From positions 62,001-126,000 of the forward strand of contig CACZGH010000005.1 of assembly GCA_902780635.1 (NCBI GenBank): DNA of 64,000 nucleotides. The letters run 5' to 3'. Below are positions 23,184-31,291 of this stretch, in pieces. Made by a program: the position numbers and the translations under genes. The first letter of the stretch is position 1; the number at the start of each line of letters is the position of its first letter. The stretch comes from an uncultured Prevotellaceae bacterium. GTDB lineage: Bacteria; Bacteroidota; Bacteroidia; Bacteroidales; Bacteroidaceae. Under the pieces are notes generated by a model, which was not told the origin of the DNA, made no database searches, and saw nothing but the letters and a program-made list of their open reading frames with translations.

Positions 23184-25320
23184 AGTCAAATTTTCCGGGT
23201 TAAGCTGGAATCCGTCAGAACATGAAACCACAGACGGGACACTCTGTGCAATGGTGAACCTTGTGCCAGAGGACGAGGCCCTGCAGCCCTGTCAGTCACC
23301 GGCATGGACACCGGCAGGTGACCATATGCCACCCCTCCACGAAGACCTACTCTACGACCTCCACGTCACCCAAGACACCCCCTACCTCGTGACAGTAGAG
23401 ACCGAGCTGACGAGCACGCTGAGCAGATATCTGAAAGCCCCCAACGAGCCGCTCCCCACCCGTCGCACCCTCATCGACCGCATCTTCCCCCACTTCTACG
23501 ACAGCGAGGACTCCTACGCCACCGGTGCCACCATGGTGGCCGCCCAAGCCGAGGCCGCCATCGACCGTGAGGCGTCGCGTTTAGGCGTCGGTGTGTTCAA
23601 ACACGTGAGTTTCGGCATGGTGGTGCTTCGTCTGAGCGATGGCAGCACCACGCACTACTCCGACATCTTTACCCTGTTGCCAGCTACCTATCCCACCACC
23701 ATCTATGTCGACCCTGCCACCCGACGACTGTCGTGCAGCGCGTCGCTCCACCGTCACCACATCACCGTCACCATGCGCCATCCCACGTCAAGCGCCGTAC
23801 GCATGGTGGAGAGTGCGGAGGTATACCTGAGTAGACCGGTAAGTTTTTTAGACGTGCGCCGTGCCCTCTATCAGACGGTCGACGAAGAAGGTATCACCAC
23901 CTCGCTGACCTTCGGTGCACTCACGCCCCAAGCCACCGCCGAACTGTTTGAGCTACTTCAGTTTTATCCATCCACCACCATCGACCGCCACCATTTTGGG
24001 CAACCTGTGGCCTTGCAGAATGTCTCAGCGCAGACTTCTCCCCTCCTCCTGGATGACCTCCACCGTTGGTGTCCCTTTGAAATAGGCATGACTTATCAGT
24101 ATCACACCTCAGAAGCCACGGAGAGGCAGTCTGCCAGCGGCACCACCCTTGACACACTGTTGGAAGAAGAACAGGTGGCTGGTATGCGCCCTGACCTCTA
24201 CGACCAAGCGAATGGCGTACGTGCCGAGATGGTGGTCAGGCTCTCGCAAGCCGAAGATGAAGTTGTAGAATCATGGTATAGTTGCGTGGTGCAATACCCA
24301 CTTCCCGGTCCGTTGATGGTGCCTCACCACCAGATGAGTACCGCCACCCTGCATCTGCGCGTCATGGCCCCCGACGGCGACCATTACTACACCACGACAG
24401 TCTATCTGCGCAGGATGGGCGACCGAGGATACCGCGCCGCTGTCTTTGTGCCACCTGGCGGTGTGCACCGTCCGTCGCTCCCTGCTTTCCACTCCCTGTT
24501 GCTCCAGCAGGCCCGCACCCTCTACCTCGACAGAGACAGCGGTGAGTACGTCACGAGCAGTTGGCTGTGGCAGACGGAGACCGCAGAGGAATTCACCCTT
24601 GCGCAATCGAAGGTGGTCGTACCCTGGCAATGGCCAGACACCCCATCGCTGTCGTCTCTTTCTTCTGAAGGCACGACATTGGGCCAAGGAGCCTACCAGC
24701 CCACCCCCGCGGGACTGATGTGCACAGGGCGGTCCGCTGTCCGATGCGTGTCAGAGCCCCTTCATGGCCACCCTTTTGACCTGACCCGCCTTCCCCACTT
24801 CCCCGACCTTCTCGCCACGCAGACTGACATTGCCCCATCCGCCGTACGTTATGCCCCGTTTTTGTCCTCATTTCTTCCCACCTGCCGTCTACATTTCGAT
24901 GTATCCGTCCAGCGGATCTATCTCCGCCCAAACAGCAATGATGCTTTAGAGGGATACGCGCTGGTCTACTCCCTCCGCTCCAAGCAGTGGGGCGCCGTTC
25001 AGACCACAGCGACAGGCACCACGGATGAAGTGCCTATCCTGCTGTGTACCAATGCGATGCACCTCGGAAAACGACATGTACCTAAACGAGTCTACGGAGT
25101 GACGTTGAGAGGACATTTTGACGACACTTTTCACCACAGTCATGTGGGTATGGCCCTTTATGGCAGCAATGACCTATATCACTGGCGTCTCATCGCCACC
25201 AGCCGCAATCGCTACCTCTCACATCTCCGGGGCACGCCCTACCGTTGGTTCCGGGTGTTGATTGTGGGCACGCTGAGTGAAGGAGAGAGCCTGGAGGGGT
25301 TGGGATTTGTCATTAATTGA
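23170..25320 (+). CDS. Large beta-rich phage-like protein, third gene of cassette
   Basis: A 716-aa protein without signal peptide or transmembrane helix. Its start, KFSGLSWNPSEHETTDGTLCAMVNLVPEDEA (residues 7-37), resembles the start of large virion-associated proteins seen in Bacteroidales prophages (pattern FSGLSxxPSDxxxxDGxxxxxxNLxPED); this is from memory and needs a search. The remainder is Thr/Ser/His-rich and predicted mainly as strands, as in tail or adaptor proteins. No terminase, portal, capsid or integrase gene is nearby. It may be a remnant of a prophage or a domesticated structural gene kept under an S24 repressor. Confidence 0.55.
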   Translation: MKNYEVKFSGLSWNPSEHETTDGTLCAMVNLVPEDEALQPCQSPAWTPAGDHMPPLHEDLLYDLHVTQDTPYLVTVETELTSTLSRYLKAPNEPLPTRRTLIDRIFPHFYDSEDSYATGATMVAAQAEAAIDREASRLGVGVFKHVSFGMVVLRLSDGSTTHYSDIFTLLPATYPTTIYVDPATRRLSCSASLHRHHITVTMRHPTSSAVRMVESAEVYLSRPVSFLDVRRALYQTVDEEGITTSLTFGALTPQATAELFELLQFYPSTTIDRHHFGQPVALQNVSAQTSPLLLDDLHRWCPFEIGMTYQYHTSEATERQSASGTTLDTLLEEEQVAGMRPDLYDQANGVRAEMVVRLSQAEDEVVESWYSCVVQYPLPGPLMVPHHQMSTATLHLRVMAPDGDHYYTTTVYLRRMGDRGYRAAVFVPPGGVHRPSLPAFHSLLLQQARTLYLDRDSGEYVTSSWLWQTETAEEFTLAQSKVVVPWQWPDTPSLSSLSSEGTTLGQGAYQPTPAGLMCTGRSAVRCVSEPLHGHPFDLTRLPHFPDLLATQTDIAPSAVRYAPFLSSFLPTCRLHFDVSVQRIYLRPNSNDALEGYALVYSLRSKQWGAVQTTATGTTDEVPILLCTNAMHLGKRHVPKRVYGVTLRGHFDDTFHHSHVGMALYGSNDLYHWRLIATSRNRYLSHLRGTPYRWFRVLIVGTLSEGESLEGLGFVIN

Positions 25321-25360
25321 TGTTTTGGGAGTTAAGGAGTTAACAAAAAATGTTATTTTC

Positions 25361-25391
25361 TTTGATAATTGCATAAAAATAGTTACCTTTG
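25361..25391 (+). promoter_or_regulatory. Promoter of the 613-aa protein gene
   Basis: TTTG (25361-25364), 19-nt spacer, TACCTTTG (25384-25391). A full consensus match. It overlaps an earlier in-frame ATG at 25389, so that codon cannot be in the transcript and the ATG at 25437 is the start. Confidence 0.8.
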
Positions 25392-25436
25392 CAACAATTG
25401 CACAAATTGATAGGAAGAAACTACAAACTACCCATT

Positions 25437-27278
25437 ATGTCAGCCATCAGAATCAACATCATCAAACAACTGGGTCGTGACGGTCTGGTGCCAATCATAG
25501 CATATCCCACAGAGGCCGCATTCGACTTCCGTACCCATAGTTGCATCGACGACATGCAGCATCTCTCCACCCGTAGCGCTTACGAGATGCGCATCTACCC
25601 TGACGGCAAGAACATCCAGTTCTCGCTGATCAACGGTACAGACGAAGGGTTTATGCAATATAGCATACTGATGGACATCAGTCGCATGACGGTGGACGGT
25701 CAGCTACTCATCGACTGTCTCGGGGAGATGGTTTCCTCCTATGAGCGGCTGGCAGCGAAAGACGCAAAGCCCAGTGCCAATGCCAACTTTCAGAAAGCCA
25801 TCGCCACAATTCATCGTCAACTGACGGAGCAAGCCTCTCTTGGCTATCCTAAGGCGCTGCCTGTCGCTGGCGGCAAGCAACAGTTGACCTACTACATGAA
25901 CTACAAGACCGAGGGTGAGGTAGCGACGCTTCTGAAATACCCTGACCAGGAGTTTTTCAGCCAGACCCCCTCTATCTACTTAGTGCCCGACACGGTACAT
26001 CCTGCCATCCCTCAGGCCTGCAAGCATATCCACTCGCTGGTGCGCCGCACCTTCAAGATCAAATCGCCTGAAGGCTATGAGTATGGTCAGGTGAAAGAAG
26101 GCGAGACCCAGCGCATCCATCTGAAGGGCAAGGAAGGCATGCTTCCGATGATGACCGACGTGGTGGGCGACGTGTCAAAACCCAGTCCTTACGGCTATTT
26201 CGACACTGCCGCCAACGTGATCCGTATCGATGAGCGCACCATCAAATTCTACTACGAGCTCAACTTCATCGTGAAGAGTGGCGGACGTATACTGCGCAGC
26301 TGCATCGTGAGGTACAACGGTGAGCAGGTGATGCCCGACCCCAACGGCAACTATCCTATCAAAGTGTATGAAGACAAAGTGCAAGACGCCGGATATATCC
26401 ACTTCACTGGAGATAACTTCAAGGAAGCCGACATCCAGGTGACACCCGGCATCGTGAGACAGTTGGAGTATGTCTATACCCCCGACCCGAAGCATGACGT
26501 GACGAAGGTGACCCTCGACTTCAATGACGGCAATCCTATCAAGACGCAGATAGACATCGGCACCAATGACCGCCTCTTCCATCAGTTGCGCCAGGGCAAG
26601 GTGAAAGGGTATCACGTGAAGCAAGAGGGTGAAGAGTTTACGATGTACATCCCGCGTAAGATGTCAAAGGCGTCGAACAACATCCTGCGGTTTTTGAAGT
26701 CAGCCCTGTTGGCTGCCTTGGTTTTAGGTGCCTACGCTTTCATCACCTACGCTGCGACTTCCCACTGGCCCTGGCCTCTCGAGCGTAAAGCCAAAGCGAC
26801 AATCACGAAGACCCAGATGAACAAGATGGGTGAGGTGATGGGCGTGACAGAAGAGGAGATAGACGACAGTTCGCTCATTGTGACCGAGGGCGACCAGGTG
26901 AGTCTTTCTGCCGCCGACGCCGCCTACCTCCAAGCCAATAATGTGTGGCGTAAAGACTCTCTGAAGAGCATCAAATATATTGACGCACTGAACACTATCT
27001 TCAATGGCAGCATCAGCGAGATCCGTCTAAAGAACTTAGATGCGCGAACCATCAACAACAGTTGGTGGGATCAGATCTGGCGCAACTTCATCGTGCCTAA
27101 CAATATCCATAGAGACGAAGTGAAAAAGGCCTTCTCCACCGCCATGACCGCCGACCAGAACACCCTCGACCTGGTGAAACTGTACGAGGAGCTCAACAAG
27201 CACCAAATACCATCTGACGGCATCAAAGCGACAACGCCACAAGGCACACAAGGCAATAGAAATAATACGATTCCGTAA
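25437..27278 (+). CDS. Unrecognised protein with one internal membrane helix
   Basis: 613 aa from the ATG at 25437 (MSAIRINIIKQLGRDG), chosen because the promoter -7 element covers the earlier ATG. Residues 1-410 are soluble and of mixed alpha/beta type (FYYELNFIVKSGGRILRSCIVRYNG...). Residues ~414-440 (ILRFLKSALLAALVLGAYAF) form one membrane helix, followed by a C-terminal domain of about 170 residues, so it is likely anchored with domains on both sides or tail-anchored in part. No family recognised. It follows the phage-like cassette but has its own promoter, so it may be unrelated to it. It is followed by a C-rich hairpin and a long heptamer array. Confidence 0.7.
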   Translation: MSAIRINIIKQLGRDGLVPIIAYPTEAAFDFRTHSCIDDMQHLSTRSAYEMRIYPDGKNIQFSLINGTDEGFMQYSILMDISRMTVDGQLLIDCLGEMVSSYERLAAKDAKPSANANFQKAIATIHRQLTEQASLGYPKALPVAGGKQQLTYYMNYKTEGEVATLLKYPDQEFFSQTPSIYLVPDTVHPAIPQACKHIHSLVRRTFKIKSPEGYEYGQVKEGETQRIHLKGKEGMLPMMTDVVGDVSKPSPYGYFDTAANVIRIDERTIKFYYELNFIVKSGGRILRSCIVRYNGEQVMPDPNGNYPIKVYEDKVQDAGYIHFTGDNFKEADIQVTPGIVRQLEYVYTPDPKHDVTKVTLDFNDGNPIKTQIDIGTNDRLFHQLRQGKVKGYHVKQEGEEFTMYIPRKMSKASNNILRFLKSALLAALVLGAYAFITYAATSHWPWPLERKAKATITKTQMNKMGEVMGVTEEEIDDSSLIVTEGDQVSLSAADAAYLQANNVWRKDSLKSIKYIDALNTIFNGSISEIRLKNLDARTINNSWWDQIWRNFIVPNNIHRDEVKKAFSTAMTADQNTLDLVKLYEELNKHQIPSDGIKATTPQGTQGNRNNTIP

Positions 27279-27295
27279 AGCCTGACACACAGACA

Positions 27296-27550
27296 CCTCT
27301 CCCTGACCTAACACCCCTCCTCAGGCCTGAACTAACCTAACACCCCTCCCTGACCTCCCCAAAGGGGAGGAGGTAGGACAGCGAAGAGTAAAATGCTGAA
27401 TAGCTATTAGCCTATGGCAAATAGCTAATGGCGAAGAGCTAATGGCGAAGAGCTAATGGCAAATAGCTAATGGCGAAAGTCTAGCGGCAAATAGCCAAAG
27501 GCTATTAGCAAATAGCTAATAGCGAAAGGCGAAAATCTAAAAGCGAGCAA
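27296..27550 (+). repeat. C-rich hairpin element and 14-nt/7-nt A-rich array
   Basis: Between two converging genes. A C-rich stretch with two ACACCCCTCC boxes leads to CCTCCCC-AAA-GGGGAGG (27354-27370), then GAGGTAGGACA and an array from about 27391 made of 7-nt units in alternation (GCAAATA-GCTAATG, GCGAAGA-GCTAATG, GCGAAAG). This is the same mosaic as at 29015 and 31211 but with CTAATGG-type units inserted. Confidence 0.75.
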
Positions 27551-27553
27551 ATG

Positions 27554-27775
27554 CTATGTGGTTTGGAAGCCTTTTGTGCTGATATTCTTGACTACGTCGT
27601 GGATATCCATCTCATTAAAACCATTCTTATGGAGTAACTCAGCAGCATTTTTTTCTGCTGCCTCTTCCTCTTCATTCATTTGATAGACACACGACTTACC
27701 TTTCAGCTCGGCGATAGCCCAACCGATGATGGCAACTGCGAAAAATGCGACAAATCCGATGATGGTATAAAACAT
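27554..27775 (-). CDS. Small single-span membrane protein
   Basis: 73 aa from the ATG at 27775: MFYTIIGFVAFFAVAIIGWAIAEL is one membrane helix, followed by a cytoplasmic-looking acidic tail (MNEEEEAAEKNAAELLHKNG...). The longer reading from 27928 is rejected because it runs through the promoter (TACCTTTG, minus strand, 27800-27793) and repeat DNA. Family not recognised. Protein size and layout suggest a small accessory subunit or a regulator of a membrane complex, but there is no evidence which. Confidence 0.65.
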   Translation of the reverse strand: MFYTIIGFVAFFAVAIIGWAIAELKGKSCVYQMNEEEEAAEKNAAELLHKNGFNEMDIHDVVKNISTKGFQTT

Positions 27776-27792
27776 AGTACTCAATTTTTTTG

Positions 27793-27800
27793 CAAAGGTA
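27793..27800 (-). promoter_or_regulatory. -7 element of the small membrane protein gene
   Basis: TACCTTTG on the minus strand, 17 nt upstream of the ATG at 27775; the -33 region is weak. Confidence 0.5.
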
Positions 27801-27884
27801 ATCAAAAAAATGATTATAAGGCATAAAATGGGGAGTTTTTTTGTGGGGTGCAAGGGCATCTTTTTAAATGGGATGACTGGAGAG

Positions 27885-27903
27885 GCTGCTGTGATACAGC
27901 AGC
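27885..27903. repeat. Palindromic hairpin GCTGCTGT-GAT-ACAGCAGC
   Basis: Perfect 8-bp stem, GAT loop, tail ATACAGAAC. Same 8+3+8 form and tail as the hairpins at 966, 8185 and 62779. Confidence 0.7.
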
Positions 27904-27972
27904 ATACAGAACGGCGGTGGGGCTGCAAGGGCTCACCGCTTTTGAGGATTTTGGGGTAAGGATGATAAAAAA

Positions 27973-28064
27973 AGCGAGAAAAAGAATGGAAATAGCGAGA
28001 AAAAGAATGGAAATAGCGAGAAAAAGAATGGAAATAGCGAGAAAAAGAATGGAAATAGTGAGAA
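27973..28064 (+). repeat. 21-nt tandem repeat, four copies plus a partial
   Basis: The unit AGCGAGAAAAAGAATGGAAAT begins at 27973, 27994, 28015 and 28036 without change; the fifth copy (28057) degenerates into GTGAGAAAAGCAGTACCTTTA, which contains a near-match to a -7 element (TACCTTTA). 21 nt is three times seven, and each unit contains a GCGAGAAA block like the heptamer arrays. No spacers, so not a CRISPR. Confidence 0.85.
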
Positions 28065-28120
28065 AAGCAGTACCTTTACACCCCATAAACAGCTTTTATG
28101 TCAGAAATATCTTGGACCAG

Positions 28121-28231
28121 CACCATGAGGAGGACATTCGACAGACAGAAAGCACCATGAGGAGGACATTTGACGGACAGAAAGCACCATGAGGAAGACA
28201 TTCGACGGACGTCAACACCATGAGGCTGGCA
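28121..28231 (+). repeat. 32-nt imperfect direct repeat, four copies
   Basis: Units beginning CACCATGAGGAGGACATTCG at 28121, 28153, 28185 and 28216 (spacing 32, 32, 31). The second and third carry 1-3 changes; the last is truncated and differs more. They run contiguously up to 35 nt before the nitroreductase ATG, so they lie in its probable 5' leader. Each holds an ATG with different downstream frames. Confidence 0.8.
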
Positions 28232-28265
28232 CTTGTTTTTCAGACATCACAATGAAATATTCATC

Positions 28266-29048
28266 ATGAAACATATCCTTACAAGGCGGACCATCCGCAA
28301 ATATCAGAAAGAAGACATTCCAGAGGCACTGCTCAACAGGTTGCTGGCAGAGGCTTCGCGCACACAGACGATGGGCAACCTGCAGCTCTACAGCGTGGTG
28401 GTGACCCGCGACGCTGAGATGAAACGCCGACTGTCTCCTGCCCACTTCAACCAACCGATGGTGGTAGAGGCTCCCGTGGTGCTGACCATCTGCGCAGACT
28501 TCAGGCGCACCACACTTTGGTGCAAGCACCGTCAGGCAGACCCGGGCTACGACAATTTCCTGTCGTTTATGAATGCGGCGAGCGATGCGTTGCTCTACAC
28601 CCAGACCTTCTGCAATCTGGCAGAGGAAGAAGGTTTAGGTTGTTGTTATCTCGGCACTACCGTCTATATGCCCCAGTTGATCATCGACACGTTGCAGTTG
28701 CCTCGTTTGGTCATCCCCGTGGCCACCATCACCGTAGGATGGCCCGCCGAGAAGCCTCCCCTCACCGACCGCCTTGGCATAGAGGCCTTTGTACATCAAG
28801 AGACCTACCATGACTATAGCGCTGAAGCCATCGACCAGTATTATGCCGCTAAAGAAGCCCTGCCGGAGAACCAGGAATTTGTGAGGATCAACCACAAGGA
28901 GACGTTAGCACAAGTGTTCACAGACTGCCGTTATACGCGCCGAGATAATGAAGCGATGTCAGAGGGACTGATAAAAGTGCTGCAGGAGCAAGGTTTTTTT
29001 GCACCCCTCCCTGACCTTCCCAAAGGGGAGGAGGTAATAAGCGAATAG
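28266..29048 (+). CDS. Nitroreductase family protein (NfsA/FRP-like)
   Basis: 260 aa from the ATG at 28266 (MKHILTRRTIRKYQ), the typical start of the FMN-dependent nitroreductase family (R-T/S-I/V-R-x-Y/F motif that binds the FMN phosphate); the earlier ATG at 28233 adds 11 residues unlike the family. Further conserved stretches are ASRTQTMGNLQLYSVVV and GLGCCYLGT, with FMN contacts. It reduces nitro or quinone compounds with NAD(P)H, substrate unknown. The C-terminal APLPDLPKGEEVISE is encoded by the intergenic C-rich hairpin element (29003-29048), so the gene's end has been replaced or extended by repeat DNA. Confidence 0.87.
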   Translation: MKHILTRRTIRKYQKEDIPEALLNRLLAEASRTQTMGNLQLYSVVVTRDAEMKRRLSPAHFNQPMVVEAPVVLTICADFRRTTLWCKHRQADPGYDNFLSFMNAASDALLYTQTFCNLAEEEGLGCCYLGTTVYMPQLIIDTLQLPRLVIPVATITVGWPAEKPPLTDRLGIEAFVHQETYHDYSAEAIDQYYAAKEALPENQEFVRINHKETLAQVFTDCRYTRRDNEAMSEGLIKVLQEQGFFAPLPDLPKGEEVISE

Positions 29049-29110
29049 CGAAAAGCGAAAACCTAAAAGCGAACAGCTAACGGCGAAAAGCAAAAAACCG
29101 AACAGCAAAA
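29003..29110 (+). repeat. C-rich hairpin plus heptamer array before the ABC ATPase gene
   Basis: ACCCCTCCCTGACCTTCCC-AAA-GGGGAGG (hairpin 29015-29031), GAGGTAATAA, then ten 7-nt units (GCGAATA, GCGAAAA, GCGAACA, GCTAACG ...) to 29110, ending 1 nt before the ATG at 29112. The first 45 nt are also the 3' end of the nitroreductase coding sequence. Confidence 0.85.
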
Positions 29111-29111
29111 C

Positions 29112-29831
29112 ATGATACATCTGAAAGAGATACATAAGACCTATCAGGGTGCGCAGCCGCTACATGTGCTGAAAGGCATCAACCTCGACATCAAGAAGGG
29201 CGAGTTTGTGTCGATCATGGGGCAGTCGGGCTCCGGGAAGTCCACATTGCTCAACATCCTCGGCATCCTCGACAATTACGATGCCGGTGAATACACTTTG
29301 GCAGGCACCCTGATCAAGAACCTGTCTGAACGCCGTGCTGCCGAGTATCGCAACCGCATGATTGGCTTTATCTTCCAATCGTTCAACCTCATCGCTTTCA
29401 AGACTGCGGTGGAGAATGTGGAGTTGCCTCTGTTTTACCAGGGGGTGAGTCGCCGAAAGCGCCATCATTTAGCTATGGACTACCTCGACCGTTTAGGGCT
29501 TGCCGCCTGGGCCTCCCACTACCCCAACGAACTCTCCGGCGGTCAGAAGCAACGTGTGGCCATCGCCCGTGCCCTCATCACCAAGCCCCAGATCATTCTG
29601 GCCGACGAACCAACAGGAGCCCTTGACTCCCACACCAGCGTGGAAGTGATGCAGTTGCTCAAGCAGCTTAACCACGACGAAGGCATGACCATCGTGGTGG
29701 TGACCCATGAGAGCGGCGTAGCCAACGAGACCAACAAGATTGTGCATATCAAAGACGGCATCATCGGCGAGATTGAAGAGAACCTCGACCACAACGCGTC
29801 ACCCTTTGGCATCAAAGGCATGATGAAATAA
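29112..29831 (+). CDS. ABC transporter ATP-binding protein (MacB/LolD type)
   Basis: A 239-aa ATPase: Walker A GQSGSGKST (about residues 37-45), Q-loop FIFQSFNL, ABC signature LSGGQKQRVAIARAL, Walker B IILADEPTGALD, H-loop VVVTHE. The sequence is of the LolD/MacB class, which powers lipoprotein release or drug/peptide export together with FtsX-like permeases. Two such permease genes and a membrane fusion protein gene follow directly, so all four form one efflux complex. The ATG is 1 nt after a heptamer array. Confidence 0.95.
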   Translation: MIHLKEIHKTYQGAQPLHVLKGINLDIKKGEFVSIMGQSGSGKSTLLNILGILDNYDAGEYTLAGTLIKNLSERRAAEYRNRMIGFIFQSFNLIAFKTAVENVELPLFYQGVSRRKRHHLAMDYLDRLGLAAWASHYPNELSGGQKQRVAIARALITKPQIILADEPTGALDSHTSVEVMQLLKQLNHDEGMTIVVVTHESGVANETNKIVHIKDGIIGEIEENLDHNASPFGIKGMMK

Positions 29832-29832
29832 G

Positions 29833-29901
29833 CCCCACCCCGGCCCTCCCCAGAAGGGGAGGGAGAGCAAACAGCGAAAAGCGAAAAGTCAACAGCGAGA
29901 C
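29833..29901 (+). repeat. C-rich hairpin plus five heptamers, flush with the permease ATG
   Basis: CCCTCCCC-AGAA-GGGGAGGG (29844-29863), then GAGAG and GCAAACA, GCGAAAA, GCGAAAA, GTCAACA, GCGAGAC (29867-29901). The last unit is immediately followed by the ATG at 29902, and the ATPase stop is 2 nt before the element. Confidence 0.85.
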
Positions 29902-31161
29902 ATGAGAGATATCCTGACAGAGATATGGAGCACCGCCCAGCGCAACAAGTTGCGCACCGCGCTCACCGGCTTTGCCGTGGCGTGGGGCATCTTCATGCTC
30001 ATCTTCCTGTTGGGTTGTGGCAATGGCCTCATCAACGCCCAGATGAACAATATGAACCGCTTCCTCGACAACTCGATGATGGTGGGAGGTGGCAGGACCT
30101 CGAAAGCCCATGAGGGTCTGCAGGAAGGGCGTCGCATCGAGCTAGACGACGGCGACATAACCACGACCGGTCGCCGTTTCAGCAACAACGTGGAAAGTGT
30201 GGGAGCCCAGCTGGAACAAAATGGTGTCACATTCAGTTATGGTGACAACTACTTCAGCGGCGGTCTGCTCGGTGTCTATCCCAACGAGTTCGAGATCAGC
30301 AAGGTAAAACTTCGCGCCGGCCGTTTCATCAACCCCACCGACCTCACCCTTCAGCGCAAATGTCTTGTCATGAACGAGGCACAAGCCAAGGAGTTGCTTC
30401 CACGCTCGCCCTTGAGCCTCATTGGCAAACACGTCAACGTGAGCGGTATCGCTTTTCAGGTGGTAGGCATCACGAAAGAAGACAAAAGCCGTTTTCAGAG
30501 CAACGTCTACTGTCCCTTTACCACTCTGCGTACGATGTACAACAAAGGTGACAAAGCCGAGAACATCATCTTCACCTTCCATGGCCTGGAGACAGAACAA
30601 GCCAACGAAGACTTCGAGAAAGCCTACACCGCCCGCATTAACACTAACCATAAGGCAGCACCCGACGACGAGAGCGCCATCTGGATCTGGAACCGCTTTA
30701 CGCAGAACCTTCAGATGAACAAAGGCATCTCCATCATCCACACCGCACTGTGGATCATCGGCATCTTCACATTGCTCAGCGGCATCGTGGGCGTGAGCAA
30801 CATCATGCTCATCACCGTGAAAGAGCGCACCCGTGAGTTTGGCATCCGCAAGGCCATCGGCGCCACACCGGCATCGATCCTGCGACTCATCATCATAGAG
30901 AGTGTCATCATCACTACTTTCTTCGGATATATCGGCATGCTTTTAGGCATCGCCGCCAATCAATATATGGACGCCACGGCCGGTCAGATGAAAGTGGACT
31001 CCGGCCTGTTTGAGGCCACGATGTTTGCCGACCCCACGGTGGGCATTGATGTATGTGTCGAGGCCACCCTCGTCATGATCCTCGCCGGCACCCTGGCCGG
31101 CCTCATCCCCGCACGAAAAGCCGCAAATATCCGACCGATAGAGGCGCTGAGGGCAGAGTGA
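29902..31161 (+). CDS. ABC transporter permease, MacB/FtsX type (first)
   Basis: A 419-aa permease with the four-helix MacB layout: one helix after the N-terminus (residues ~20-40: ALTGFAVAWGIFMLIFLLG), a large periplasmic MacB_PCD domain (~50-270), and three C-terminal helices (FtsX domain, ~280-419) with the coupling-helix motif ERTREFGIRKAIGATPASIL. Pairs with the second permease, 39% or so of features in common by eye. Exports peptides, lipids or drugs across the inner membrane; substrate not known. Confidence 0.92.
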   Translation: MRDILTEIWSTAQRNKLRTALTGFAVAWGIFMLIFLLGCGNGLINAQMNNMNRFLDNSMMVGGGRTSKAHEGLQEGRRIELDDGDITTTGRRFSNNVESVGAQLEQNGVTFSYGDNYFSGGLLGVYPNEFEISKVKLRAGRFINPTDLTLQRKCLVMNEAQAKELLPRSPLSLIGKHVNVSGIAFQVVGITKEDKSRFQSNVYCPFTTLRTMYNKGDKAENIIFTFHGLETEQANEDFEKAYTARINTNHKAAPDDESAIWIWNRFTQNLQMNKGISIIHTALWIIGIFTLLSGIVGVSNIMLITVKERTREFGIRKAIGATPASILRLIIIESVIITTFFGYIGMLLGIAANQYMDATAGQMKVDSGLFEATMFADPTVGIDVCVEATLVMILAGTLAGLIPARKAANIRPIEALRAE

Positions 31162-31164
31162 GAC

Positions 31165-31291
31165 AACCCCCTGCCCCAACACCCCTCCCTAACCTGACAC
31201 CCCTCCCTGACCTCCCCAAAGGGGAGGAGGTAGAATGGCGAAAAGCGAAGAGCGAAAGGCGAAAGTCAAAGAGCGAAAAGCGAACAACGAA
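31165..31291 (+). repeat. C-rich hairpin plus heptamer array, flush with the second permease ATG
   Basis: Two ACACCCCTCCCT boxes, CCTCCCC-AAA-GGGGAGG (31211-31227), AGGTAGAAT, then seven full 7-nt units (GGCGAAA, AGCGAAG ...) from 31237 and AACGAA directly before the ATG at 31292. An in-frame ATG within the array at 31235 would add a Lys/Glu/Arg-rich peptide encoded only by the repeat. Confidence 0.85.

Noticed and set aside
21523-25320. Complete prophage
   Set aside because: Only a repressor and three genes are present; no integrase, terminase, capsid, portal, lysis genes or attachment repeats were found.
25389-25436. Earlier start for the 613-aa protein
   Set aside because: The ATG lies in the promoter -7 element and would not be transcribed.
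27973-28231. Possible CRISPR array
   Set aside because: Repeats are directly contiguous with no unique spacers and no cas genes are near.
31235-31291. N-terminal extension of the second ABC permease
   Set aside because: All 19 residues come from the heptamer array; ATG at 31292 fits the family.
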